A stretch of DNA of 64,000 nucleotides from Microbacterium suwonense (lineage in GTDB: Bacteria; Actinomycetota; Actinomycetes; Actinomycetales; Microbacteriaceae). This document shows, one piece after another, positions 30,057 through 38,705 of this stretch (the stretch's first letter is position 1; every line of letters begins with the position of its first letter). Location: the NCBI RefSeq assembly GCF_030296555.1, contig NZ_AP027728.1, forward strand, positions 248,001 to 312,000. Direction: 5' to 3'. A program made the translations under genes and the position numbers. The notes under the pieces are model-generated. The model did no database searches, was not told the DNA's origin, and saw only the letters and a list, made by a program, of their open reading frames with translations.

Positions 30057-30629
30057 ATGTCAGCCCGCTACCGTGTCGTCGCCGTCTCCGGATCCCTGCA
30101 TGAGCCCAGCAAGACCACGGCTCTGCTGCGCGCCATCGCTGCAGCGGTCGCCGAGAGGATCGACGTGGACGTGCACATCATCGAGCTCACCGAGATCGGC
30201 CCGGGCCTGGCGGGCGCGCTGCGTCGCGACGATCTGCCGCCCGCCGTGGAGGAGCAGCTGCGTGCCATCGAGGAGGCCGATCTGCTGATCGTGGGCAGCC
30301 CGGTGTACCGGGCATCGTTCACCGGGCTGTTCAAGCACCTTTTCGACTTCATCGGCCAGTACGCACTGGTCGGCAAGCCGGTGCTGCTGGCGGCCACCGG
30401 CGGCGGCGAGCGGCACGCCCTGATCATCGAACATCAGCTGCGTCCGCTTTTCGCGTTCTTCCAGGCGCTCACCCTGCCGCTGGGCGTCTACGCCAGCAAC
30501 ACCGATTTCGCGGGTTACGAGATCATCTCCGAGCAGATCCTCTCTCGCGTGACGCTCGCCGCCGAGCGCGCACTGCCGCTGGTCGGCTACGCCCCGGTCA
30601 CGGACCCGCGCGCGCTCGCCGCGTTCTGA
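30057..30629 (+). CDS. msuE: NAD(P)H-dependent FMN reductase (MsuE type)
   Basis: A 190-residue flavodoxin-fold FMN reductase that supplies FMNH2 to two-component monooxygenases. The phosphate loop [18 protein letters not shown], the dimer/flavin block [21 protein letters not shown] and the C-terminal [22 protein letters not shown] are the MsuE/SsuE signature, and MsuE is the closer match by eye. In Pseudomonas, MsuE partners with SfnG/MsuD-type monooxygenases during sulfate limitation. ATG 30057 is chosen because TAGCGT (30044-30049) lies seven bases upstream (leaderless). It stands apart from the island at 12.7-24 kb but shares a half-site with it. Confidence 0.85.
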   Translation: MSARYRVVAVSGSLHEPSKTTALLRAIAAAVAERIDVDVHIIELTEIGPGLAGALRRDDLPPAVEEQLRAIEEADLLIVGSPVYRASFTGLFKHLFDFIGQYALVGKPVLLAATGGGERHALIIEHQLRPLFAFFQALTLPLGVYASNTDFAGYEIISEQILSRVTLAAERALPLVGYAPVTDPRALAAF

Positions 30630-30747
30630 CCCGTCGCCCCGCGTGCCTGCGGCACGAGAGCGCGGCATCCGGCCGGCATCCGCCCTCAGCACCGCGGTGT
30701 CCGCGGCATCCGCCCTCGCGAGCACTCCTGCGGCGTACGGTGGTGCC

Positions 30748-32527
30748 ATGACCAACCGGCTCGCCGACACCCTCAGCCCGTACCTGCGCGCGCACGCCGA
30801 CAACCCCGTGGACTGGTGGCCGTGGAGCGCCGAGGCCTTCGCCGAGGCGGGCCGTCGCGAGGTGCCGCTGATGATCTCGATCGGCTACTCCACGTGCCAC
30901 TGGTGCCACGTCATGGCCCGCGAGTCGTTCTCGGACCCTGCGACGGCCGCGCAGATCAACGAGGGGTTCGTGGCGGTGAAGATCGACCGTGAGGAGCATC
31001 CGGAGGTCGACGCGGCGTTCATGGCCTCGGCATCCGCTTTCACCCAGAACCTCGGCTGGCCGCTGACGGTGTTCCTCACGCCGCAGGGCGGCACTTTCTA
31101 CGCCGGAACCTACTGGCCGCCGCAGGCTCGTGGCGGCACGCCAGCGTTCCGTGATGTGCTCACCGCCGTGCGAGAGGCCTGGACGGCGCGGCGTGCAGAG
31201 GTGCTCGCCTCGGCGGATGCCGTCGCCGAGGCGCTGCGGGCCGCCGCGCACGCGCCGGAGTCGGCACTTCCCGACGCCACCGCGCTCCGTGCCGCGGCGG
31301 CGTCGATCATCGAACGCGAGGATCGTGAGTTCGGCGGATTCGGCGGCGCGCCGAAGTTCCCGATGGCCACCGCGCTGCGGTTCCTGCAGCATCCGCTGGC
31401 GGGCGGATCGGATGCCGTGGACCGTGCGCTGATGGCGATGTCCGCCTCCGAGCTGCGGGATGCGGTCGACGGCGGCTTCTTCCGCTACGCCACGCAGCGC
31501 GACTGGACCGTGCCGCATTACGAGCGGATGCTGACCGACAACGCGCAGCTGCTGGAGGTCGCCCTCGATGCCGGCCGGCAGGATGCCGTGCAGGGGATCG
31601 TCGGCTTTCTGCTCGGCGTGCTGCGGCGTGAGGGCGGGGGTTCGGCGCGGCGCAGGACTCGGAGTCGTGGATCGACGGCGAACGCAGCGAGGGCGGCTAT
31701 TACCGCCAGGACACGGCTGCCCGCTCGAGGCTGGAGCCGCCCGCCGTGGACGGCAAGGTGCTCACCGGCTGGAACGGGCTCGTGATCGGTGCGCTGGCCC
31801 GTGCCGGCGCGGTGCTGGGCGAACCCGCCTGGGTGGCCGCGGCCGCGAGCGCTGGGGAGCACGTTCTGACGGTGAACCGGGGAACGTCGGGACAGCTGGT
31901 GCGCTCTTCGCTGGATGGCGCGGCAGCGGACGCCGTGGCGACGTCGGCCGACGTGGGGCTGCTGGCGGACGGGCTGTTCGCGCTCGCGCTCGCAACCGGC
32001 GACGCGTCGTGGGCGACACGGGCGCAGGAGGTGCTGGCCGAGACGCCCGTGCCGGATCCGGTGCTGGCAGGTCAGGGGATCCCCCGCGGCGCCGACGACG
32101 GCGACGGCGATCTGCCCTCGGGGCCTGCGGCACTGGCATCCGCTCATCTCACCGCCTGGCGGCTGGGCGCGGGGAGCAGCACCGTGCGCGCGCGGAGGAG
32201 CTGGTCGCGGGGGTGGCCGGTCGGGCGCTGCAGCATCCGATCGCCTACGGCGCGATCCTGCGGGTGGCGGCGGGGCTGGCGCAGCCGCCGCGGCAGGTCG
32301 TCGCTGTCGTCGCCTCGGAAGACGACGAACTGGCGCACGCCGCGCGAAGGACGGATGCCGAGGTGATCGCCGTGGTCACGCCTGCGCAGGCGAAGGCGTT
32401 CGCGGATGCCGGGTTCGCGCTGTTCGAGGGCAAGGAGGCGACCGAGGGCGTCGCCTACGATTGCCGCGACTTCGTGTGCCGGCTGCCGACGAGTGATCCG
32501 AGAGCGCTGGCTGTATCAGTCTCTTGA
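30748..32527 (+). CDS. DUF255 thioredoxin-like / six-hairpin glycosidase-like protein (YyaL type, two frameshifts)
   Basis: A 593-residue protein after correction. The N-terminal thioredoxin-like DUF255 domain has [15 protein letters not shown] (the Cys-His-Trp-Cys-His signature) and [14 protein letters not shown]; the C-terminal part resembles the helical (alpha/alpha)6 barrel of the YyaL/spermatogenesis-associated protein 20 family, usually about 600-700 residues. Two bases are missing: in GGGGG 31636-31640 and GGGG 32171-32174. Start ATG 30748 follows a GC-rich stretch with two copies of CGGCATCCGCCCTC (30673-30686 and 30703-30716). The function of the family is unknown; a redox or sugar-related role is only suggested by domains. 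Confidence 0.83.
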
Positions 32528-32566
32528 CACACCAATCCCTTCTTGTGTATCGTTCGAGTGGTACAC
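32524..32566 (+). promoter_or_regulatory. Promoter with YtrA-type operator
   Basis: TTGACA (32524-32529) and TATCGT (32548-32553) are separated by 18 bases. An inverted repeat GTGTA (32545-32549) / TACAC (32562-32566) with a 12-base spacer overlaps the -10. From memory, the Bacillus YtrA operator is AGTGTA-N13-TACACT, which is very similar. The regulator encoded at the end of this two-gene unit is a YtrA-type GntR protein, so autoregulation is likely. Confidence 0.65.
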
Positions 32567-32583
32567 GAAAAAGGGGGATCCAC

Positions 32584-33492
32584 ATGTCAGGTCCGGTAGT
32601 CGTTCTCTTCGCAGTGCTGATCGTGCTGGCGGTCGTCCTCGTGTGGTCGATCGCACGTCGTCGTCCGGCCGCGCTGCCCGATCGGGTCGCCCCCGTGATC
32701 TCCGCCGCACGACGCCGGGCGCTGACTGCCGTGGCGTGTGCGTTCGTCGTCTTCCTCGCCGGCGTTGTGGCCGCAGTGACGATGCCCGCGCTTTTGGGGT
32801 GGCCGCTCGCTGCGGCACCGCTCGTGGCGGTGGCCGCGGCCCTGCTGCTGTACGCATCGACTCCGGCGCGCACCGTGCCCGTGGCGGCGCATCAGCCGCG
32901 TGCCGCCGCGCTCAGGTACCGGTCGTGGTGGACCGTTGCGCCACGCCGCTGGCTGTACGCCTGCCTCGAGATCGTGGTGGTCTTCGTCGCAATCGTGGTG
33001 TTCTGTGGGATGACGGCCCAGGCCGACGAGCAGGGACGGTCGCGCAGCATCCGCTTCGAGTCCGCGCTCGAGGCCTCTGAGGTCAGTCCGTATCCGGGGT
33101 GGTTCTACGGAGTCCCCGCGCTGATCGGACTCATCGTGCTCATGGCGGCGACGGTGATCGCGCTGCATCGGATCGCCGCGACGGTGGCGCTGCCTGCCCC
33201 CGAGGAGGCGGATGCCGATATCCAGTGGCGTCGGGCGTCGGCGGCGGTGGTCGTCCGGCTCGTCAGCGGCGCCGTGCTCTTCTCGGGTGGCGGGATCGCG
33301 CTCATCGCAGGGGGTGGCGTCCGCCGGGCGATGCTCGAGAGCACGCCGACGCTGTGGGCGATCGTCGGCGATGTGCTGGTGATCGTCGGAGTCGTCTTCC
33401 TGGTGCTCAGCGTCGTGTGCGTCGCGCTCGCCGCACTGACCGCCTTCACGATCGGAGAGAAGATCAGCCGCATGCCGGAGCCGGTGCGATGA
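32584..33492 (+). CDS. Multi-pass membrane protein co-operonic with GntR regulator
   Basis: A 302-residue integral-membrane protein with about six hydrophobic segments (approximate residues 4-22, 45-68, 72-90, 120-145, 175-197 and 235-295). The sequence does not show a domain I can name with confidence. ATG 32584 has GGGGGA (32573-32578) as ribosome site. The stop codon overlaps the start of the YtrA-type regulator (ATGA), so they form one operon. In the YtrA subfamily, the neighbouring membrane proteins are often ABC permeases or DUF1648-like proteins; here no ATPase gene is present. Confidence 0.7.
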   Translation: MSGPVVVLFAVLIVLAVVLVWSIARRRPAALPDRVAPVISAARRRALTAVACAFVVFLAGVVAAVTMPALLGWPLAAAPLVAVAAALLLYASTPARTVPVAAHQPRAAALRYRSWWTVAPRRWLYACLEIVVVFVAIVVFCGMTAQADEQGRSRSIRFESALEASEVSPYPGWFYGVPALIGLIVLMAATVIALHRIAATVALPAPEEADADIQWRRASAAVVVRLVSGAVLFSGGGIALIAGGGVRRAMLESTPTLWAIVGDVLVIVGVVFLVLSVVCVALAALTAFTIGEKISRMPEPVR

Positions 33493-33836
33493 TCACCGTC
33501 GATCCGACCGGCGCGGTGGCGCCGTTCGAGCAGATCCGCTCGCAGCTCGCCGACGGCATCCGCTCCGGTGAGCTGCCCGGTGGGCATCGACTGCCCTCGA
33601 TCAGGCAGCTCGCGGGAGATCTGCGTGTCGCCGCAGGCACCGTCGCCAAGGCCTATGCGCTCCTGGAAGAGGAGGGCTTGGTCGAGACCAGTCGGGCGCG
33701 GGGAACCCGTGTCGCCGCAGGGCACGCGTATTCACAGGACGTCCGCGATGCCGCTGTCTACTTCGCCTCGACGGCCAAGGGTCTCACTCTCGACCAGGCG
33801 CTCGGTGCCGTCAGGGCCGCCTGGAACGCGCGTTGA
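33489..33836 (+). CDS. GntR-family transcriptional regulator, YtrA subfamily
   Basis: A 115-residue regulator. The GntR winged helix is clear: PFEQIRSQLADGIRSGELPGG, then HRLPSIRQLAGDLRVAAGTVAKAYALLEEEGLV with the recognition helix. The protein ends shortly after the DNA-binding domain (about 40 residues of helix), which defines the YtrA subfamily. ATG 33489 overlaps the preceding stop. It probably represses its own operon through the GTGTA/TACAC repeat at 32545-32566. Confidence 0.88.
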   Translation: MITVDPTGAVAPFEQIRSQLADGIRSGELPGGHRLPSIRQLAGDLRVAAGTVAKAYALLEEEGLVETSRARGTRVAAGHAYSQDVRDAAVYFASTAKGLTLDQALGAVRAAWNAR

Positions 33837-33974
33837 GGTCCGTCGGCGCAGGCGATCATCCCTGATTGCGCGGACGGCGCCGGGCGGTGCGTTCGTTGCC
33901 GTGTCGGTAGTTGATTCTTCCTGGCGTCTCAGGAGTATCGAAAACTCGCTTCAACCTGAGGTTTAAACTTTGCC

Positions 33975-33990
33975 CCGAATAGATGTTCGA
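33975..33990 (+). promoter_or_regulatory. Candidate LexA (SOS) box
   Basis: CCGAAT-AGAT-GTTCGA (33975-33990) matches the actinobacterial LexA box TCGAAC-N4-GTTCGA at 10 of 12 specified positions, with a perfect right half. It lies about 20 bases upstream of the start of a DUF222-HNH (13E12-type) gene. Several 13E12-family genes of Mycobacterium tuberculosis belong to the LexA regulon. The rest of 33837-34011 shows no other feature. Confidence 0.6.
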
Positions 33991-34011
33991 ATGTCGGAGG
34001 CCATCGGTTGA

Positions 34012-35520
34012 ATGGAAGGCATGAACGGCATCGTCGATCGACTCGAGCAGCTGCAGGCGGATTTCGCCTCGGTGGTCGCCGACGCATTCGCAGACGAGCA
34101 GATCGCACAGCTGTCGGATGCCGAGGTGATGCGACTGCTCGAGGTCACCGGCCGCATGCGGCGGGGGATCGACGCGACGATGGTCGAGGCGACCGTGCAA
34201 GTGCGGGAGCGTTCGGAGGGCCTGCGCGCCGAGCGGATGACCACCTCATACGGATGCGATCGTCCGGCCGATCTGCTGCAGCTGGTGCTGCGCGTGGATC
34301 GGCGTACCGCGGGCAGCCTGGTGCGGGCCGCCGGGTTCAGCGCCCGGATGCAGGGCATCACCGACGGGGCGTTCCTGCCCGCGCGGTATGACGCGCTTCG
34401 CCGGGAGCTGAACGATGGCACTGTCGGTATCGACGGCTTTCTGGCCGCGGCGGCGCCGATCGAGCGCAGCAGTGCACGGCTGTCGCCGGAGGCGGTGGTC
34501 GAGGCTGATCGGCAGCTGGCGGCCTTCGCCCGCGGAGAGCTGGACCCGGATGCCGGTGCGACTCCGGATGCTGGTGCGAATCTCGGTGCGGGCACCGACC
34601 CGGCGCCGACTCCTGCTGAGCTCTCGCAGCTGGCTCACGTTCTCGCCGCGTATCTCGACCCCGACGGCGCCGAGCCCACCGACGACCTGGCCTCGCGAGA
34701 ACGCGGGCTCTGGCTCGGCAGGAAGCGCGACGGCCGCATCCCGATGCGAGGCGAACTGCTCCCCGAGGTTGCCGCGCAGCTGCTTCGGCTGGCCGACAGT
34801 CTGCTAAACCCCCGTGTCGACCCGGTCGCCGTGCCCGGCGGTGTGCACTTCGAAGAGCGAGAGCCTGCGGACGATCCGGAAGGCGAGTCTCTCGTGCCGA
34901 TCGACGACCGCACCCGGCCGCAGAAGATGCACGATGTGTTCGCGACGATCCTCGCCGCGGCCGCACGGGGCGGTGAGCTTCCCGATCTGGGCGGCGCGGC
35001 CCCGACGCTCGTCGTCACCGTCGACGCCGCCGACTACGCGGCCGGCTCGGGATGGGCATCCGTCGATGGTGTCGACGCACCGGTGCCGATGCGCGTGGCC
35101 GCGCAGGTCGGCTGTGCGGGCGGTATCCAGCGGGTGATGTTCGACGACCGCGGCCGGATCGTCGCCCTGGGCACCTCGGCGCGCATCTTCAACGCGCTGC
35201 AGCGCCGGGCGATCGTCGCGCGAGACGGCGGATGCATCATCCCTGGCTGCACGATCCCTGCGACCTGGTGCGAGATCCATCACGTTCAGGAGCATTCTCA
35301 GGGCGGTCCGACACACACCGACAACGGTGTCGCGCTCTGCTGGCACCATCACCGCACTCTGCACCTGTCGGAATGGCAGATCCGGATGCGACAGGGTGTT
35401 CCCGAGATCCGAGGCCCGGCCTGGTGGGATCGCAGACGACGATGGCGCCCGACGGGAGCGGGCGAGGCGAGGCGACGCCGGGAACCGGTCAGATCCAGCC
35501 CGGCAGCCAGTTATGGATGA
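34012..35520 (+). CDS. DUF222 domain + HNH endonuclease (13E12 repeat family)
   Basis: A 502-residue protein of the actinobacterial 13E12/REP family. The N-terminal DUF222 region (about 20-330) includes ERMTTSYGCDRPADLLQLVLR. The C-terminal HNH nuclease shows CIIPGCTIPATWCEIHHVQEHSQGG and NGVALCWHHHRTLH, with two Cys pairs for zinc and the catalytic His. Start is ATG 34012 or 34021. A linker with DAGATPDAGANLGAG repeats lies near residue 190. The 3' end overlaps the convergent pmt gene by 32 bases. Biological role not established; possible DNA-damage link from the upstream box. Confidence 0.87.
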   Translation: MEGMNGIVDRLEQLQADFASVVADAFADEQIAQLSDAEVMRLLEVTGRMRRGIDATMVEATVQVRERSEGLRAERMTTSYGCDRPADLLQLVLRVDRRTAGSLVRAAGFSARMQGITDGAFLPARYDALRRELNDGTVGIDGFLAAAAPIERSSARLSPEAVVEADRQLAAFARGELDPDAGATPDAGANLGAGTDPAPTPAELSQLAHVLAAYLDPDGAEPTDDLASRERGLWLGRKRDGRIPMRGELLPEVAAQLLRLADSLLNPRVDPVAVPGGVHFEEREPADDPEGESLVPIDDRTRPQKMHDVFATILAAAARGGELPDLGGAAPTLVVTVDAADYAAGSGWASVDGVDAPVPMRVAAQVGCAGGIQRVMFDDRGRIVALGTSARIFNALQRRAIVARDGGCIIPGCTIPATWCEIHHVQEHSQGGPTHTDNGVALCWHHHRTLHLSEWQIRMRQGVPEIRGPAWWDRRRRWRPTGAGEARRRREPVRSSPAASYG

Positions 35521-37089
35521 GCCAGAACTCGTAGGGCACGCTCATGCCCGTCCACACCGGGTAGTAGAACGCCGAGACCAGCACCACGACGCACAGGTAC
35601 ACGACGACCGTGCGCTGTCCGGCCTGTCGGCGGTGCAGCGGAGCGTGCTTCGGCCCGGCGAGCTCGCGCAGCGCCACTGCGAGTGCGATCACGAGGAACG
35701 GCACCATCACGACCGTGTAGAACTGGAAGATCGTGCGGTTGCCCACCAGCAGCCAGGGGACGTAGGTCGCGATCAGCCCCACCAGTGCGAACGTGAGCAT
35801 CGGCGCGATCGGCTGGCGCTGAATCATCGCGCGCACGAACCGATACAGCAGATACGCCGCGGCGGCCACGCCGGCGTACCAGATCAGCGGATTCGGCACC
35901 GACGAGATCACGGCGATGCAGTGATCCGTACCGCACGGTGCCGGCGAATCGGCCACCCAGATCGCCGTCGGACGCAGCAGCAGTGGCCACTGCCAGGCCG
36001 GGCTCGCATACGGATGTGGAGACGCCAGCCCCACGTGGAAGGCGAGGATCGCCTCGTGGTACTTCCACAGGGCGATGAAGGGGTTGGCATCCGTCTGCCT
36101 GTCGTACCCGCCGGCCGTGAGCAGCCAGCCCGTCCACGACATCAGATAGGTCAGCAGCGCCGGGCCCACCAGGAGCAGGAACGAGGCCGGCCCTTGCCGG
36201 AACACGGCATCCGTCGGCCACAGGGCGATTCCCGCGCGCCGCCGTGCGAGCGCGTCGGTGACCACCACGTACAGGCCGAACACCGCCAGCGCGTACACGC
36301 CCGACCACTTCACCGCCGTGGCGGCACCGAACGCCATCCCGGCGGCGATCAGCCACGGGCGCGCCCACAGTACAGGTCCCGTCATCCGGGCCACCTGCGC
36401 CATCCGCGTCAACTGCGTCACCTGCGTCGGGGACTCGGGAGGATCGTCCGTGCCGATGGCATCCAGGAGGGGAGGGTTCGGCGGCGATCGAGCAGCACGA
36501 ACAGTACGCCCAGCATGATGAAGAAGGTGAGGATCCCGTCCAGCAGGGCGATCCGGCTCATCACGATCCCGAGGCCATCGATGGCGAGCAGTCCGCCGGC
36601 GATCGTCGAGGCTGTGCGTGAGCGGGTCAGCAGCAGAGACACCAGGTAGACCAGCAGCACCGTCAGCGAGCCGAGCAGTGCGGTCGTCAGCCGCCAGCCG
36701 AAGCTCGAGCCGGGGCCGGCTGCCGCCATGCCCAGCGCGATGATCCACTTCCCCAGCGGCGGATGCACCACGAACGAGCCCGCCGTCTGCATGGCCGAGT
36801 CGTCGCCGTCCGCCAGCTGCGCATCGGCGTCGTCGCCCCATTTCGCCTCGTAGCCGAGGTTCCACAGCGACCAGGAGTCCTTCACGTAGTAGGTCTCGTC
36901 GAACATGATCTCGTGCGGATGCGCGAGGTTCACCAGGCGCAGCACCGCCGCGAGCACGGTGACCAGAGCCGGTGCCAGCCAGGCCAGCATCCGGGCCGTC
37001 GCCGGGTTCGCCATCGCACGGCCGCTCAGGCGCTCGAACCAGGTGCTGCGTCCGGTCAGCGGCGGCAGCAGCGGCGTGGGCGAGGTCAC
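35489..37089 (-). CDS. pmt: Protein O-mannosyltransferase (PMT family, frameshifted)
   Basis: A 533-residue polytopic GT39 enzyme that transfers mannose from polyprenyl phosphate to secreted proteins. The PMT N-terminal FDETYYVKDSW carries the catalytic Asp-Glu pair, then HPPLGKWIIALGM; many membrane helices follow and the C-terminal SAFYYPVWTGMSVPYEFW closes the family pattern. One base is missing at GGGG 36469-36472; the restored protein reads RRTLPLLDAIG. Start GTG 37089. It is divergent from rsmI, the usual actinobacterial arrangement. Confidence 0.9.
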
Positions 37090-37138
37090 CCGATCAGCCT
37101 ACGCAATCGGGCCCGATCGCCCCGCCTAAGCTGGACGG

Positions 37139-37954
37139 GTGATCATCCTCGCGGCGACTCCGATCGGCAACCTCGGCGACGCCTCGCGAAGGCTGACAGA
37201 GGTGCTCGAGAACGCCGAGATCGTCGCCGCGGAGGACACCCGCACCACGCAGCGACTGATGCAGGCGCTGAAGATCGCGAACCGCCCCCGGCTGATCGCA
37301 CTGCACGACCACAACGAGAAGCACAAGGCCGCCGAGCTCGCAGCTCTCGCAGCCACGCAGGACATCGTCGTGGTCAGCGATGCCGGGATGCCCGCCGTGA
37401 GCGACCCCGGTTACGGGCTGGTCGCAGCGGCCGTCGAGGCGGGGGTGACCGTCACGGCGATCCCCGGCCCGAGCGCGGTGCTCATGGCGCTGGCGATCTC
37501 CGGGCTGCCCACCGACCGGTTCACGTTCGAGGGCTTCCTGCCGCGCAAGCCGGCCGAACGGCGGAGGGCACTGCGGATGCTGGCATCCGAGCCCCGCACC
37601 ATGGTGTTCTTCGAATCGCCCTCACGGCTTGCCTCATCACTGGCCGACATGGGCACCGCCTTCGGAGACGACCGCCGCATCGCGGTGTGCCGTGAGCTCA
37701 CCAAGCTGTACGAGGAGGTGCGCCGGGGCACGGCATCCGCACTCGTCGCCTGGGCCGAGCAGGGCGTGAAAGGCGAGATCGTCGTGGTGGTCGAGGGTGC
37801 CGCACCTGCCGCGGTGTCCGCCGATGACGCCCTCGCCCAGGTACAGACGCTCGTCGTATCCGGCACCCGCCTGAAGGATGCCTGCGCCGAGGTCGCCACG
37901 GCCACCGGTCTGTCCTCCCGCGACCTCTACCAGGCTGCGCTCGCCGCGCGCTGA
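37139..37954 (+). CDS. rsmI: 16S rRNA (cytidine-1402-2'-O)-methyltransferase
   Basis: A 271-residue RsmI methyltransferase that modifies C1402 in the decoding centre using SAM. The tetrapyrrole-methylase fold motifs are clear: AATPIGNLGDAS at the start, SDAGMPAVSDPG in the middle, and VVVSGTRLKDACAEVA in the C-terminal domain. Start GTG 37139 with TAAGCT at 37127-37132 six bases upstream, which indicates a leaderless transcript. It is divergent from pmt and followed by a methyltransferase and metG. Confidence 0.94.
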   Translation: MIILAATPIGNLGDASRRLTEVLENAEIVAAEDTRTTQRLMQALKIANRPRLIALHDHNEKHKAAELAALAATQDIVVVSDAGMPAVSDPGYGLVAAAVEAGVTVTAIPGPSAVLMALAISGLPTDRFTFEGFLPRKPAERRRALRMLASEPRTMVFFESPSRLASSLADMGTAFGDDRRIAVCRELTKLYEEVRRGTASALVAWAEQGVKGEIVVVVEGAAPAAVSADDALAQVQTLVVSGTRLKDACAEVATATGLSSRDLYQAALAAR

Positions 37955-37972
37955 TATGACGGAGTCCCTCAT

Positions 37973-38599
37973 ATGACGCAGTCCCTCATCGGGTATGCGT
38001 ACGACGCGCGGGCCGAGGAGTACCTCGCTGTCGCGGGCGAGATCGATCAGATGACCCCCGGCGACACGGAGCTGATCGCGGCGTGGCGGGATGCGACGAT
38101 GGGACGGCTGCTGGATGCAGGGTGCGGACCGGGCCACTGGACGCGATTCCTGCACGATGGCGGCGCCGCCGGGCATCCGCGGGACGTGCTCGGCATCGAC
38201 CTGTCTGCCGCGTTCATCGCGCATGCGCGGGAGCTCAGCCCGCACGTGGAGTTCGTCGAGGGCTCGTTCGCGGATCTCCCGCTGCCGGATGCCTCGATCG
38301 GCGGCATTCTCGCCTGGTACTCGTTGATTCACACGCCGCCGTCCGAGCTGCCGGCGGTCCTCGCCGAGTTCGCCCGCGTACTCGCTCCCGGCGGCAGCAT
38401 CCTGATCGGCTTCTTCGACGGCACCCCGCGCGAGCCCTTCGCCCACGCCATCACGACCGCATACTTCTGGACGACGGATGCCCTGGCAGGCCCACTCGAA
38501 GACGCCGGGTTCACGATCACGGCGTCCGAGTCCCGCCCGCGGGTCGATGGCGAGGTCAGCTCCCGCCCGCACGGCGCAGTGACCGCCGTACGATCATGA
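37973..38599 (+). CDS. SAM-dependent class I methyltransferase
   Basis: A 208-residue methyltransferase of the Methyltransf_11/25 type. Motif I is LLDAGCGPGHWT, motif II VLGIDLSAAFIAHA, the post-II strand VEFVEGSFADLPLPD and motif IV LAWYSLIHTPP. The substrate is unknown. The start ATG 37973 lies within a tandem duplication of a 17-base unit (37954-37970 / 37971-37987), which creates an upstream six-codon minicistron ending over this start. The stop overlaps by 44 bases a candidate small ORF on the other strand. Confidence 0.82.
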   Translation: MTQSLIGYAYDARAEEYLAVAGEIDQMTPGDTELIAAWRDATMGRLLDAGCGPGHWTRFLHDGGAAGHPRDVLGIDLSAAFIAHARELSPHVEFVEGSFADLPLPDASIGGILAWYSLIHTPPSELPAVLAEFARVLAPGGSILIGFFDGTPREPFAHAITTAYFWTTDALAGPLEDAGFTITASESRPRVDGEVSSRPHGAVTAVRS

Positions 38600-38672
38600 C
38601 GACCACCAGCGCCACCAGCACCGCACACGCGCCGGTGATCACGAGGGCTACCGGCCAGAGGTCACGAATCAG
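38556..38672 (-). CDS. Possible small single-helix membrane protein
   Basis: On the strand opposite metG, a frame reads LIRDLWPVALVITGACAV, continuing as a hydrophobic helix and a basic tail RRSLRRAGGS to a stop at 38556. GC3 is high and the pattern is that of a small membrane protein. No ATG is available: CTG at 38672 or GTG at 38642 would have to be used (38 or 28 residues). It overlaps the 3' end of the methyltransferase by 44 bases. It may be a chance frame. Confidence 0.3.
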   Translation of the reverse strand: MIRDLWPVALVITGACAVLVALVVVMIVRRSLRRAGGS

Positions 38673-38705
38673 AACCGGCCCCGCTTCCCGCCTAGAATCG
38701 AGAGC

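Noticed and set aside
30661..30716. Direct repeats CGGCATCCGCCCTC upstream of the DUF255 gene as a regulatory element
   Set aside because: They contain the abundant GGCATCC heptamer and are probably part of that general pattern.
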